Shown here: one piece after another, positions 21,686 to 34,765 of the stretch | How the letters are laid out: each line of letters begins with the position of its first letter | Position numbering within the stretch: position 1 is the first letter of the stretch | Source: Annulohypoxylon bovei var. microspora | Lineage: Eukaryota > Ascomycota > Sordariomycetes > Xylariales > Hypoxylaceae | Direction: 5' to 3' | DNA: 64,000 nt | Assembly (NCBI GenBank): GCA_022836615.1 | Contig: MU405354.1 | Span: 1-64,000 of the forward strand | The notes under the pieces: generated by a model | What the model saw: only the letters and a program-made list of their open reading frames with translations | Databases searched by the model: none | What the model was told of the DNA's origin: nothing | Position numbers and translations under genes: made by a program

Positions 21686-24600
21686 TTAAGCACCTATGGG
21701 AACACTCCGCGGGGTAACATCACCGCTTCGCTTTCGGGGTAAGATTTGTTGCGCCTTCGAGGCGTTCGCAATCATCTGTAATTTCTTTCGGAGAGCCGTA
21801 AGTCTGCCATTGATCATTTGGATCACTTGTTCAATATCAGCCACCTGCCTTCGTCTAACAAATAAGGGGTACATACTCTTATGAACGGCTTGTTGGTCGT
21901 CCGAGTTGATTTCGGACGATGAACCTTCCCGCATTATATCACGTTCGGCCTTCGAGGATCCCGAAAGTCTACGCTTCGATAGATCCTCATCATTGTCCAG
22001 CACTGCTTCTAGCATGCGGATGGCAGTCACGTACGAGATTTCGCACCCAGGCAAATCTTCGTTAGCGATCTCGTTGATGGCAGCGGTGCGACTCATCTCG
22101 AGAGCCCTTTCGTACATCAACTTTTCCGCGCTAAGACCAGCCGTCAACACGATGCCTTCAGTACTAGAAGTTCCCGCTAGAGTGATTTCGAGCTGGTTAT
22201 TTACAGGATGGCTTGGGTGATCGTCTGGGAGCAACTTCTGGGCGTCAAGTAGCTTCAGTCGTACCACTTCAGCCTTTTCCAAAGTCTCGTTGAACCGCTT
22301 TCGAACCCATTGGACGGCCGAGTTCACCCGCTGTATCAAGTTCTGCATGCTCACCGCGTCACGATTTATGACATGCTGCGCAGAGGTTGATTCGATCCGG
22401 TTTTTGCGCGTCCACCATATATTTGCGATGTCCATTGACTTCGCGAGTAGCGAGAGAGCCTTCACGTAAAGAACAAGGGCTTCTTCCGAGAGCGCCACAA
22501 TCGCCTCCACCGTGAGACCGTCGTCCTCTTCCGATGCTATCGTATCAGCAGGTATTCCACCAAGGCCATGATCCATCGACGGAGCTAATGGTACAAGTTG
22601 TTTGTACTTGACCTCAGCAAATCCCCAAACGACGTCACTTCGCGTCGCATAATCCTCGATGCACTGAGCGACACGTAGGTCTTCATCGATCGGGCCGCCT
22701 TGACGGCCGTCCGTGATGAGGCCGGCGGGGGCAGTTGGGGTGGGATATGCCGGGAACGCATTATAGGGGTGCGGAGGCGATGCGCCTTTACCAAGCAAAT
22801 GCGTCGGATATTTAAAGCCGAAAATTCTCAAGCTTGCATCTGAAATCGCGTTGTAGATGGCAGACGTTGTAGAGCCAGGACTACCAGACATCCCGGCCGC
22901 GTTTCTATCATACGAGCCTCGACGATAATGCTCAGGTCGCTGCCTACCCTGTGCGATTTGAAGGGCATTGGAAGGTTGGGCGGGAATTGCACCGGTCGTC
23001 GATGTTGGAACTCCTTGCTGAGTAGCACGGCGGATAATTTGACCCGACCTCGGAGACGACGCTTGCGCTTGTGCTCCTTTAGCAGCCAGCTCGTCGGCGA
23101 ATGCATTCACCTCAACATGCTTCTTCTCTACCACGACGTAATCCCGCTCGAAAGCGATTTCTTGAGCAGCTCTTTCTCGCTCATCTATTGTAGAACGATC
23201 CGACCTACCCTTGCCCTTTCCAAACTCCCCATGTGGAGGTGATTGGCCGTGAGAATACCTGTTAAGTGAAGCATTGGATGGTACCCGCTTTCGACGGTCT
23301 TCTATCAAGTCCGGACGGGTAGGCGCCGACGTGGAAGGCATCGCCTGTGGCCGGCGGATCCCGAGACCCGGAGCGATTTCGTCCCTGGGGGATTCAACAA
23401 CATGCGACGTACCCTGAACCTGCGAATACTGATTGAATTCGGTGGGAGAAACTAGAGGTGACGGTTTAAGTGGTCTCTCTCGAGGGGAGGGAGAACCAGC
23501 ACCCTGACGTGCCATGTCCGGATCAGTACCATATCGGCGATGGGATGGCGCACGTCGCGGGATTAAGTCGGAGTCATCCGTCCTAGAGACAGCACGCGCT
23601 TCCTTCGATGGCTGTCTCTGAATCCGAGGTATGTCGTCCTCAACTAAGTCGGGTATTTCACTTGCAATGACGGAATGGCTAAAGAAATCCTCGAAGCTTA
23701 ACCTTTCAACGGGGTTGCGCTTCAAAAGCGCGCGAATCATGGCCTTAAGATCCGAGCTGACCTGGCATTCTCGGGAGAACTTGATTTGCGCATCGGAACT
23801 TTCAATCTTCCTCAGAAGTTCAACATGATTGCTAGCTCGGAACGGTGGCTTGCCGCATATCATTTCGTATGCGACAGTTCCGACAGACCACAAGTCTGCT
23901 TTAGCATCGTATCGCTCATAGCGGAGGATTTCGGGAGCCATGTAAAGAGGAGACCCGCACAACGTCTCAGCTAGGGATGTTGATGGTAGGACTCGGGCGA
24001 AGCCGAAATCAGCTAGCTTCAACATCGGCAGCGATTGTAACCCGACAGCCGGTATTAACGAATCGTTACTGGCGCTAAGGATTGGACGGCTGTCCTTACT
24101 CGTTTGCCTGTACTGGACCGATGGAAGTAGCAAGAGATTCTGCGGCTTGATGTCTCGATGGACGAAATTGCCTTCCCGTAGAAATTGTAAGGCGCTAGCA
24201 AGCTGCTTGAGGAAATGTCGGATGACGACTTCGTTGAGGCCAGCACCGGGGACGCTAGGATACTTTCGGGCCATGTCGCATGTGGCAGGGTGTGTAATAA
24301 GTTTCTCTCTCTTCTTAATAAATAATGACAAGTCACCCAGTTCACAGTATTCCATCATCAGGTTAATGTGGGTCGAGGACTCGACGCAGTCATGGAGGGC
24401 GACGATGTGTGGATGTCGGAGCTTCTTGAGGATCTTGATTTCGCTATAGAGATTCTCCTTCAGCTTCTTGTTCAATCGCGCGAGCTCGACGGATTTGATA
24501 GCGACTAGAGCACCGGATACCTGCACCACCTCCATTAGCCAAGCTGCGATGCTTCAGTGTGACTCACGATCGTGGTAGGAGAGCCGTGCTACTGGCTACG

Positions 24601-24892
24601 GCGCCAAGAATGTACGAAAAGAAGCTTAAAAATGAGCTTAAAGCTGTCTCTATACTTGAATACAACTAGAAGCGCAACAGAATAGGTCGCGAAAGGGAAT
24701 AGGTATGCTATTGGGTAGGTACTGTAAGGGTGCCATAGAGAGCTTGAAGATACGAACCTTATGCTTGCCCATATATACCTGGGCAAAGCTACCTTTACCT
24801 ATCTCAGAACCAAGAATGAACTGACCAACGACATCATCGACAGCCCTCCCACGACGAGAGGACGAGCCCGAAGTTGCTCGATGATCAGCCAT
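21686..24892 (-). CDS. atg1: autophagy-initiating serine/threonine kinase Atg1
   Basis: Two exons (24892-24758 and 24520-21686) give 989 residues. The kinase domain covers roughly residues 23-330: glycine loop IGKGSFAQVYMG at 31-42, VAIKS with the ATP-binding lysine at 54, HRDIKPQN with catalytic Asp168, DFG at 216-218, and GSPLYMAPE. A long disordered Ser/Pro-rich middle follows. The C-terminal third (about 700-960) is helical and matches the Atg1 tandem MIT-like domain that binds Atg13. Atg1 acts at the pre-autophagosomal structure and responds to TORC1 and nutrients. The single 237-bp intron sits between the glycine loop and the VAIK strand. The exact join HK-VSGALVAIK fits the family, so a nearby ATG at 24535 is intronic. 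The length is normal for filamentous fungi. Confidence 0.95.
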
Positions 24893-27800
24893 GGCTTCCT
24901 GTGTGGATTGAGCTATGACAGGAAGCTGTGGTTAATGCAGCCCGGGGGCTTATAAGGGAATCGGGATGAAGGCGGTAGCTCGAGTATTCGTCATGTACAC
25001 ATATAGGTCGGGTGTGGATGAAAAAGATGGTGGTTCGCTGATGGAAAAGGGGGTAAAGATGCACAAGGCAACGGGAGTGAATGAAGTCGAAGAGAAGACC
25101 AGTTAGAAAGTTCGCGTGTCTCTGGAAACGACCAAGGCTTAGGTCGGGACTTGGACGTCAAAGTGGATGTAAATGATGTACTCCGTAGAGGCAGGGTATC
25201 CGATAGGTCGGTCGACGGAGAATCGAGGCCCTGGGACAGGAACCTTGAAAGGCGGGGATGTCTGTGTCACCTTCGAATGACAAGACAAGACACACAGGAA
25301 CCTTGATAGATTTTAGGCCACAAGGGTACAACGGTACCTAAATGATAATCGATACTTGAGATCTCTGTATCTCTCGAGTTGACCAGGCGACCTTTTTTTT
25401 TTTTAATCTTTTTTTATCCTTTTTTTTTAATTTAATCCCCTTGTGTTGAATTGGGGAACCAGAGACGATGGTTGAACGGTTGAACGCAGATAAGAGGCAA
25501 GAGGTGTGCAACAGGTAAGAAATAAAGTATTAAAAATAAACGTAGGTCTACCAGATTAGGTACGGGATAATATGACTGAACGTATTGATGGTACCGTATG
25601 TATAAGACCTTGGAAAGGTCAGGTAGGGGTCAAGTATAGGTCAAATAAAGTCCTGGATGTCCTAGGTTCCTGTAGGCTGTAGGCTGTAGCTGTAGCTGTA
25701 GCTGTAAAATGTGTGCTGAACAGGGTTTGTGCGGATGTGCAAGAAGGCAGGCAATGGATAGCTGCGAGATCCTCAAATGGCAGCTACCTAGAGCTGCAAG
25801 TCGAGGGCACGGGGATTAGATGAGGTAGCTTTTTCCTTTTTCCTTTTTTCCTAGGTTACTGTAACTTGAGAATTGGTATGCGTATGTTGAGTTGACCGAT
25901 TATCAAGTGAATGACTCGGTCCAACACTATGTACTGCAAGCTCTCTTCTCTCTCCTTTTTATTTTATTTTTATTTGTTTTATCTTTCTTTTCTTTTCCTG
26001 TGGCTGTGACGGTGTCTATTGACAAGGGGGGTTGGTGATGACGGGAATGATGTGATGTTTGATGTGATGTTATTCAATGGTAAAAGCTTGTGTACAACGT
26101 ATTTTTCGGATCGACTCTCAAATCGTCAATGCCAAATGTAGAATTAGATAATCGTAGGTTTGTAGGTGAATTAATGAGAGAATAACATAAAGGGGGGTAC
26201 AGTGAAGAAGAATTCTGCAACTCTTAATAAATGGGGGTGCAGTACTGCAATTATGGTATGGGATGGGATGGGATGAAGAAGAAAGTGAAAGTAGGAGAAA
26301 GGACGAGATGGCAGAAGTATGGATGTTAGAACATCGAGGTGAGGCGATCAGGTTGCTCACGGGACAAGAAGGTAAGGTACCATATTTTTAGTGAAGTAAA
26401 CGTGCAGCGAAGCGATGGTGAACAATGAGAATGAAGATCAGACTCGTCACTCGTGACTCTTCAGCATGATAACGTTGATAAGACCAGCCCGATAAGCCCT
26501 GACACTGCAAGCCAAATCTAGAAGCCGATTCCGCTAAGCCCGTGTTCCACTCTTTTACCTCCCTTGAGCAAATAGAATTTGTCGTACAACATGCTAAAGC
26601 TTTGACCTGTTGGGGAGGACTTACCAAACTATACCTGGGGGCACACCTGTCCGTACTACGAAGCTATTGTATTCCATCATGGATGTTGCCAATGTATGTA
26701 TGTACAACTGTACAGGCCCTGGAGTTGCTATGGGATGCATCCAAGCTTTAACTAGCGCTAGACATGGATCTCATTGATCTTATTGGATTCGATGTTGGAT
26801 TCAACCTGAGAAAGTCTCCATTGAATTGTTTCTTGACGCACACTGTTCTCCACACTCTTGATAGGCTCATCGTCACTAATTGATCGTTTTTGAAACTCAA
26901 TCATTCCTTTGATTCCTCCGAGTCTCTCCATTCTGGGGAAGGCGGTCTACCTCTGGATATCCATGAATTGTTTGCATACTACGTAGGTACAATACTTTCA
27001 AAAGTCTTAAGAAAAACAAGGGTGACATAAGGTTGATTGTGTGTCATTACTACATAAGTAGTCGCTATTGGTCACCACAAAGCGATGTTCACTTGTTGTC
27101 TTTGCGCCTTTGCGTATCTGCGTATTTGCGAATTCTTTACTTCTTAGCTTCTTGTTCTAACTATGTAATGGGTTTGATTCTTTGTAGATCCGAACCAACA
27201 TCGAAGTCGCAAGCAACTATTACCATTGCATCATTGTCGACCGCTTATTCAATCCTCCTTTCCCTCTGCGTGCGTATTATGCGCCTTATGTACAACTAGC
27301 AGATGCTAACATACATGTACATGGCAACTAATAATTGAACGCCGATGAGCTTATTTTACGCCATTCTTTGTACATAAATGTTACATTGCTGACTGATCGG
27401 CGGGTGAGGCTCAGCCGGGAATATAATGCCTGCACACAGTAGGCACAATCATGAGGTGATTGCCAATGATTTGACTTAGTCTGAGCTAGTATTAAGAACT
27501 AGAACTAGAAGAGAAGTCGAATTGTGTGTCACTTGCCTGCTTGCTAAAAAGGAGTGAGTTTTGGTCACAAGGAATTTCCCAATTCGCTAAAGGCTTGCCT
27601 ATAAGGTTGGCGCTTATATCGAAGGCCAAAGCAACATTGGATAATACTTCGTAGCCCTGGACCCTGAAAAAGGCGGCTCGTTCAATCCCGTCTTATTCCT
27701 ATCTGCTCCGCAATCGGGACCTTCGATTGAGTATAACGATTTAGACTCCTATAATTACGCCCTTATCTATCTTCTCCTGTCCTTATCAGTGATCGATCGC

Positions 27801-29215
27801 ATTACATACCTTACTTTTCTACTACTGCGCCCTTGCTGACGCTGGGGATTAATAGGGTTGATGAGAGGGCTGGTTGTCCTCCTGTAAACTGCATGATGGC
27901 GTTCGATTCGCTAGAGATAGAGATCGCTATTCGCAGGCTCCTATAACCCGGATACTCTATCATGATAACTACCTACATACCTAGTCATATTTCAGAAAGA
28001 CTAGGCATCTCCGGCACACACTTGATTCAGATTCCCGTCCAAGAAATTAATTCTACAGCGCTCTCGAAGCTCCTTGCAGATGGAGCTTTATGCAAGTCTT
28101 TCATTGCTTGTGTCGGTTTCAATTAGGCAGACCGAACCTACCTACCATGTACACGTACTCGGCTACTGTGGAACCCCCTGGCGGTATGCACGTCTTTCGA
28201 CCCGAGAACAAATCGGAAACCCGAAGCTGGCGTGTTTGTCTTTTCGTCGACTCTAGCTACCTACCTACCTACTTAGGTTTTGAGGATCTGAGGTTGATGT
28301 TCACATCAAGGTTCCTGTTCCTGACTTGACCGATATAACATGCTTTAACATCGGGAGCTTGCTCGACATGTGTCCCATTAGGAATTCGTTGAAGCTAATA
28401 TGTGCCTAGAAATATAGCTGACAACCTTGGAAGTTGAAACAAGAGCAAAAAAAACAACGCAGTTAGCCTCCGCGAGATCCAATCTTGTTGCGTAGTCTTC
28501 TTAGTAAGGTAGTAGACTTAATGCCGAGTTTTAGACAAATCGATGATGCATTGTAAAGCTGCAGCTACCCTGGGACCTCCGGGCCACATGAATTGTGAGA
28601 CACGTCTACTGCATCGAGCTAAGGTAGGACTTAGTTCAATGTTGAGCTGGCCAGTCTACGATCCGGCTGCTTCGTATCGGTTGTTCCATTAACGGTAATT
28701 TTCTATGTTCCCAGCCAAGCACCGTTACCCACACAAAATGCACATTTCCGCGCATAGGGTCCCCGCATTGCCGGTTTGGACGCTTAGAAACCCGGAAAAA
28801 GATAGTCATTTTTGATAGACGGTCCCTTACTATATGTAGGTGACTACCTATCAGCCTATCTAGTCCTGAGAAACCCCTGTGATTATCTCTGCTCTAGGCA
28901 GGGACCTATCGTAGCTTTTTATTTTGTAGGCAGAACAGACGAACAAACATTGGCGGATATCCATTATAGGCTCGACAAGGTTGCAGGACACCGCCCTTAT
29001 TCACATGTTTACTGTGTAGTGTATGGGATTTATGTACTAGGTTAGGTTACCTCGCACTTTCTTACCACCCTTTTTCCACTTGTTAAGTAGACGCTGTACG
29101 CCTTGCCAACGAACAATCATCAAGTTCGTGGCCCAGATCCAATCCTATCCAATCCCGTGATTTCACATAAACCGAAAGATGCGGGGTGTCGCTAGCGTTG
29201 CTATGCCGCGAGGAA
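24893..29215. other. 4.3-kb intergenic region upstream of atg1
   Basis: No gene is supported. This holds the atg1 promoter and probably a long leader. Visible features are T-rich tracts at about 25391-25433, CTGTAG repeats near 25673-25706, TTCCTTTT tracts near 25831-25850, GGGAT repeats near 26260-26276, and (TACC)n at about 28256-28272. Short ORFs show no domain. The right end is the 3' flank of the ornithine aminotransferase gene. Confidence 0.45.
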
Positions 29216-30702
29216 TTAATTCTCCAGCTCAACGTGGACATTTTCATGCTTCTTAATATCTGGTAGCTCTCGCAGCGCATCGCCAATAATTGACATTGCC
29301 TTTCGAAGTTGTACCTCCGATATGACCAATGGCGGTGCGAAGCGGATGATGTTACCATGGGTCGGTTTAGCCTGATTTTCGAGTCAGTTACCTTGTACTA
29401 TGTCACGCCAAAAATAATGATAGGGTAGGAGTCTGTCGGTCTTACCAGAAGTCCCTTCGCCTTGAGGAGAAGGCATAGGTCCCAAGCCGAATGGCCGTTC
29501 GTCTTTGATTCGTCGATTACAACGGCATTTAGTAGACCCTTTCCGCGGATGGTCTTGATAACCGGCGAGTTAAGTGCTGCTAGGCCGTCGCGGAAGATGT
29601 TACCAAGTTTCTCGGCCTTCTGGGTAAGCTGCTCCTCATCCATGAGCTCGAGAGCACGTATAGAGACAGCACAGCCCAGCGGGTTACCACCGTATGTCGA
29701 GCCATGGGTGCCAGGCTCGACGACGAGCATGATCTCTTTGCTACTAAGGACGCAGCTGACGGGATACATGCCACCAGAGATAGCTTTCCCTAATGTAACC
29801 ATGTCCGGCTTGATGCCAGCCCATTGTGAACATAACATACGCCCCGTGCGACCGATACCCGTTTGAATCTCGTCACAGATCAGAAGCACATTGTGCTTCT
29901 TGCAAAGCTCATGAACTTTGACCAAGTAATCCTCGTCGGGGACCACTACACCTGCCTCTCCCTGGATAGGCTCGACGATAAATGCCGCAGTCTCCTTTCC
30001 GTGAGCCTCGAACACTTCTTCCAGATCGGCTACGTTGTTGTACCGAATTGGCTTGCCTGTGGAGGGAGAGACGGCACCAATGTTAGGTATGTATGGTCCA
30101 TAGTTGTCCTTCGACTCTGGATCAGTGGACAGAGTTACCGCGATCATCTACCCATGACGTTAGAAGAGGCGGCCAACTTGGCATATAGAATAACCTACCG
30201 TGCGGCCGTGGAAGTTTTCATTGGCACCGAAGATCAATGCCTTGCCCTCTGGCACCTTCTTGACTTTGTAGGCCCACTTTCTCGCGATCTTTATAGCGGT
30301 CTCCACGGCTTCAGCTCCGGTGTTCATTGGCAGAACCATGTCGTATCCAAACATGGATTGAACCTTTTCCGCCCACTTGGGAAACACGTCATTGTGGAAC
30401 GCCCTGGAGCTTAAGGTCAATCTTCCGGCCTGTTCAACGAGCGCTTTCACCAGCTCGGGGTGGCAATGGCCCTGGTTCACGGCACTGTATGCAGAGAGGA
30501 AGTCAATGTAGTGCTTGCCTTCCGGGTCCCAGACATCGGCGCCCTGGGCGCGAGCGAAGACGACAGGGAGAGGGTGGTAGTTGTGGGCGGCGTATTTGTG
30601 TTCGGCTTCAATCGCACTCTTGGTCGAGGACGAGTGGTATCTAGACGACTTCGTCGAGTCGGAGCCCGAGCGGGTAGTTGGACCATCTGCGTGGGGAGCC
30701 AT
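29216..30702 (-). CDS. CAR2: ornithine aminotransferase (ornithine-oxo-acid transaminase)
   Basis: Three exons (30702-30199, 30147-29446, 29371-29216) give 453 residues, the normal size for the cytosolic fungal enzyme. It moves the delta-amino group of ornithine to 2-oxoglutarate, giving glutamate semialdehyde in arginine breakdown, and uses pyridoxal phosphate. Class-III aminotransferase marks are complete: LPMNTGAEAVETAIK, the PLP-side FIVEPIQGEAGV and CDEIQTGIGRTG, and TLGKAISGG with the Schiff-base lysine at about residue 289. THGSTYGGNPLGC follows. The ATG at 30702 is preferred: an in-frame ATG 40 codons upstream would add a non-conserved extension, and the family usually begins shortly before the HKYAAHNYHPLPVVF block. 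It is divergent from gpi10, with 1.2 kb between the starts. Confidence 0.95.
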
Positions 30703-31905
30703 GACTGCGACGGCGTTGGCGTTAAGCTTGTCGACGAGGTATAAACAATTGGCGGAACTGATACTTGTTCCGAGAGAATGAAGTATTGAATATGAAGTCT
30801 GCCTATTGATACAATAGGACACAAACTACATAAAGTTATTTGGTTTGTTGTTTGAGTATTGGGTATTGGGTATATTCTGTCTTGGAAGAAAGAAAACAAG
30901 ATCAAAAGAAAAGCGAAATGCTCGAGAGACGTAAGAGATAAAAGGGAAAATGCAAGGCGGGGGCGAATGGTCGATGTCAGGAAGTTTTGGACGTTGCGCT
31001 ACGTAATATGAAATGTTCGGACTGATACTTAGGTAGCCACTAAACCCCTAAGTGCAAGTCGAAGCGGCTCATCCAGTCGCGGCTTCCCATGATGACAAGT
31101 TTGTCCGGTCCTGAAGTCAAGATCAAGTTGGTCACATGCGGTGAAGCGGCGAGTCCGGTCTCCGAGCCGAAGGAAAGCGCACCGTTGTGGACATGGACAA
31201 GGAATGTTTTATTGTCCATCTTGGAGCTAGAGACGACATTCTCGTCTGTAAATAATAATAACACTTAGGTATGTCATTACTCGTACAAGACCCCGGGATG
31301 TCGCAAGGATTGAAAAAAGAGAAAAAAAGAAAAAAACCAACACACGGTCAAGGAGTACCCGCCGAGCCCGGAGGAGTCGCGGTAGCCGAAGAATCTTCAA
31401 TTACGGACCAATCACGAGCCACCCATTTTAAAGATAACCAATAATCAAGAAGGAATCATTATGTCGTGGGGGTAGTATCCGACGCTCGATGAGATAAGAC
31501 TGCGCTTGGCGGCGAACATATAAATTAAGTCATGTGAAGTTATTTAACTATTGAGTTGTGCCTGCCATAAGTTGGTTAAGTTGATTGAGCTGGTTAAGTG
31601 TTTATTAGGTCATGCGGCTAAGGGGGCAGCCTCAACTATAACCGCAGCTGGGGTCAGCTGTCACGTGTAACCAACTACTTGGCAATCTGTCTCAATATGG
31701 ACAGCTCCGAGATATCCAAATTTGGCTTGATAAGTGCTGCTAGATCTAATTAATGTTGTAGCAGATGCCAGGTCGCCTCAATTCATCTACATCTATTTAT
31801 ATTTTATTCTTAAATATTGAATATATCCTCAATTCTACTTGTGTCCTCTTACTACCTAAATACCTACCTACCTAGTAATATGAAATGGATATATGAGACT
31901 TGAAA
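30703..31905. promoter_or_regulatory. divergent promoter region between ornithine aminotransferase and gpi10
   Basis: The two genes start away from each other across 1.2 kb, so both promoters lie here. The gpi10 side ends in a (TACC)n tract at about 31855-31874, only about 30 bases before its ATG. A short coding-like frame at 31040-31219 sits within the region and is listed separately. No transcription-factor site can be assigned with confidence. Confidence 0.45.
31040..31219 (-). CDS. possible small protein or last exon, function unknown
   Basis: From an internal ATG at 31219 to the TAG at 31040-31042 the frame encodes 59 residues. The core is hydrophobic and protein-like (FLVHVHNGALSF, TNLILTSGPDKLVIMGS). 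The frame stays open upstream to a possible splice acceptor (ATTTACAG) at about 31249-31250, so this may be the last exon of a longer gene whose start I could not find. No family is recognised. It may also be a chance ORF in the ornithine aminotransferase/gpi10 promoter region. Confidence 0.25.
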   Translation of the reverse strand: MDNKTFLVHVHNGALSFGSETGLAASPHVTNLILTSGPDKLVIMGSRDWMSRFDLHLGV

Positions 31906-33998
31906 ATGAGCTCAGGGAAGAAGTCGAAGTCAAGCGCCGGAGCGCCTAGTGCGACCACACGAGGCTCTTCAAAAAAGACCAATGCAACTACTTTGGTTAC
32001 CGTTCCAATTCGAGAAGCGTTAGCTGTCATCTTCGCCATCCGCTTCGCTAATGCGCTCTGTGTCCGCACCTTTTTCCAGCCGGACGAGTATTTTCAAGCT
32101 CTCGAACCGGCATGGAACATGTTATTTGGTGATGATAGCGGAGCATGGCTGACCTGGGTACGTGGGTTGCTAGATAAGCCCCCTTTACAGACTATATCTA
32201 GCTCTCATTAATGAAGTCTTGCTAATTTACGAAAAGGAATGGAAACACCAACTTCGCTCCTCTATACACCCTGCTGTATTTGCCTTTGGGTATTGGATTG
32301 TTCAGCAGTATGGGGGGGCAGGAATGCCTCCAATAACTAAGGCTCAATGGCTTCTTGCGGCACCCAAGGTCCTACAGACAGGGTTTGCCGCCTTGAGCGA
32401 TTGGTATTCGTGGAGGCTTGCGGAGAAGCTGTACGGTCATGGAAGCGTTGTTGCCTGGTCTGCTGTGAGTAATCTAGTATATCTGAAATTAACTAATGTC
32501 CGAATGACTCATACATATCTATAGTTATTGATGACATTGCTGAACCCTTGGCAATGGTATACCTCGACAAGGACGTTCTCTAACTGCTTCGAGACTACGC
32601 TAACAGCCATAGCTTTATATTACTTCCCTTGGGAACTTCTAGGCACCGAGGACGACGGGAATTCCAAATCCAAATATTCAGCAGTTCCACTCTTTCAAAC
32701 CTGGGCTCAAGTAAATAGCCTTCGGTTATCTTTAATCTCAGCTGCATTTGCCGTTTTGTTACGCCCGACCAATATTTTGATATGGTTGGCTATAGGCACT
32801 CTTGCATTGACAAGAGCCACCCTCGGTGGAAAGTCACCCCTTACTCAAAGGAACCTTCTCATTATCTATAGAGAAGTAGTTCTTTGCGGGTATGTAAACC
32901 CTCCCCCAGTGTTGTTTTCAGTATTTTAATCGTTGTAGGTCACTCATTCTTGGGTTGTCTTTACTCGCTGACCGTCAATACTACGGAGAGTGGACATTCC
33001 CTCCACTGACATTCCTACACTTCAATGTTGCGCAAGACCTTGCCGTCTTCTACGGCCAGAATGACTGGCACTACTATCTCTCTCAGGGCATTCCCCTATT
33101 ATGCACTACGATTGCCCCATTTGTCCTCCAGGGCCTGTTCAAGTCTCTAGACGCAGAGAAGTCTAACTGGCCAGTCACAACTTCTAACACCTTGAAGGCA
33201 CTGTCCTTCACAGTCTTTACAACCATATCCTCCTTATCCTTCGTCTCCCACAAAGAAGTCCGCTTCATAACTCCCCTCCTTCCCGCCTTCCACATCCTCG
33301 CTGCCCCATACATCACCTCGTTCTTCACCACCATCACCGCCGCCGGCTCCAGCCCCGCCCCAGCCCTAGGCTGGAAGCGGACGCCCCTCCTTTTCGCCGG
33401 GCTCCTCGTCAACGTCGTTATCGGCGGGTACCTGTCGTACTTCCACGCGGCGGCGCCCATCAGCGTGATGCACTACCTGCGCCGCGAGTTCGAGACCGTG
33501 CACCCCACGCACCTCGCGATCCCGCGGCCGGCGGACGCCAGCTACGACGACGACTTCGCGCAGGAGCTGTTCGCGCTGTTCCTGACGCCGTGCCACGCCA
33601 CGCCCTGGCGCTCGCACCTCGTGTACCCGGCGCTGCGCGCGCGCGCGCTGACCTGCGACCCGCCCGTCGACACCCTGCCCGGCTCTGCCGAGCGCCGCTC
33701 CTACGAGGACGAGACGCGCCGCTTCTACGCCGACCGCGTCGCCTTCCTCGCAGACGAGCTGTGGCCCCACGACCGCCCCGGCGAGGACATGGCCCGGTAC
33801 ATCGTCGGCTACGAGAGCCTCGGCCCCGCCCTGCGCGAATACTTCGACTGGTCCGGCCCCGGGGGCAGGCATAAGGTGGAGCTGAAGGAGGTCTGGAGTT
33901 CGTGGAATGGGCTGTTCACGGATGACGATAGGAAGGCGGGACGGCTGGTGGTCTGGGCTACTGGGTTCTATGACAAACCGTCGGTGTACGAGCCGTAG
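31906..33998 (+). CDS. gpi10: GPI mannosyltransferase 3 (Gpi10/PIG-B, family GT22)
   Basis: Four exons (31906-32157, 32237-32464, 32525-32889, 32939-33998) give 634 residues. It adds the third mannose to the GPI anchor precursor in the ER lumen, using dolichol-phosphate mannose. Near the N-terminus is the GT22 signature TFFQPDEYFQALEPAW (about residues 55-70), whose acidic pair is catalytic in the family. Multiple membrane segments follow, with LLNPWQWYTSTRTFSNCFETTLT and the SHKEVRFITPLLP loop typical of Gpi10/Alg12-like enzymes. The first exons are AT-leaning, but from about 33290 to 33860 the last exon becomes very GC rich. The frame stays intact and the C-terminal residues remain plausible (YESLGPALREYF). 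The start follows closely on a TACC tract. Confidence in family is high. Gpi10 over Smp3 or Alg9 is based on overall resemblance. Confidence 0.88.
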
Positions 33999-34765
33999 GT
34001 ACGAGCTACCTACCTAAGTAGGTATCTAGCCAGGGGAGATATTGGTGGTTCACTGAACTGTACATTATGAAAAGTCTCGTGACACGTAAAATAGATTCTG
34101 TACATAGTCCAGTCTATAACGAACCATCGCACCTACCTGCGTCCTATTCTCGACCCCCTTAATCACCATCATCGAGCACTCGCCTATGCAGATATAAGAA
34201 ATATCCTGTATCCGCGTATCGAGCTATCCGACTTCTTACCTAACACCTGCCTGGAATAGTACGACGAGTACGTAATTCTTCTTGGCGCATTCTGGAAAAG
34301 GACATCGGTGGATACTCCTAGCGCGGCAAGTAATGTCACTAGTGCAACAGACGATGCCAATGTCAACAATCAACAAACATTATGCCGGTAGTAACCGGCC
34401 TGGGTCTGGGGAACCATTTGTGGATAGCCCCTCGTCGCTAGTCGAAAGAGGAAAGGGGGTCGAACGAAATTGTGGACGAAGCAATAAGTCTAGAATCACG
34501 GAGAACGCGGGGAGGACGACAATGGCCTAGCTTAACGCGGATATGCTTAATTTTATGAGACGGGAGATGCCATGATTAGTATTGATCGATTGTCTGTTAG
34601 CATCGAGCAGGTCTTTTTTTTTTTTTTTTTATTTGTTTAGCTTGTTGTGGTAGGCTATAGAGGAAGTTCATGATAAACCATTATGAACATATCTGCCGCG
34701 GCGTGCACCTGTCCTGTACAAATCTTGGGATTGAAGCTGGCAATGAGCGACATCCGGAACAGCAT
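33999..34765. other. intergenic region between convergent gpi10 and cullin genes
   Basis: No gene is seen. The spacer contains a TACC/GGTA tract just after the gpi10 stop (about 34007-34026) and a run of 17 T at 34614-34630. Both flanking genes end here, so it should contain two 3' untranslated regions. Confidence 0.45.
34614..34630. repeat. poly-T run of 17 bases
   Basis: A run of 17 T lies between the convergent gpi10 and cul4 genes. It could be the trace of a retroposed poly-A tail or simple slippage. No associated element was seen. Confidence 0.8.

Noticed and set aside
24521..24535. ATG at 24535 as the start of Atg1
   Set aside because: It would remove the glycine loop. The upstream exon from 24892 restores the full kinase N-lobe, and these five codons are intronic.
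30703..30822. N-terminal extension of ornithine aminotransferase from an upstream ATG at 30822
   Set aside because: The added residues are not conserved-looking and the family normally starts near 30702. A targeting role cannot be fully excluded.
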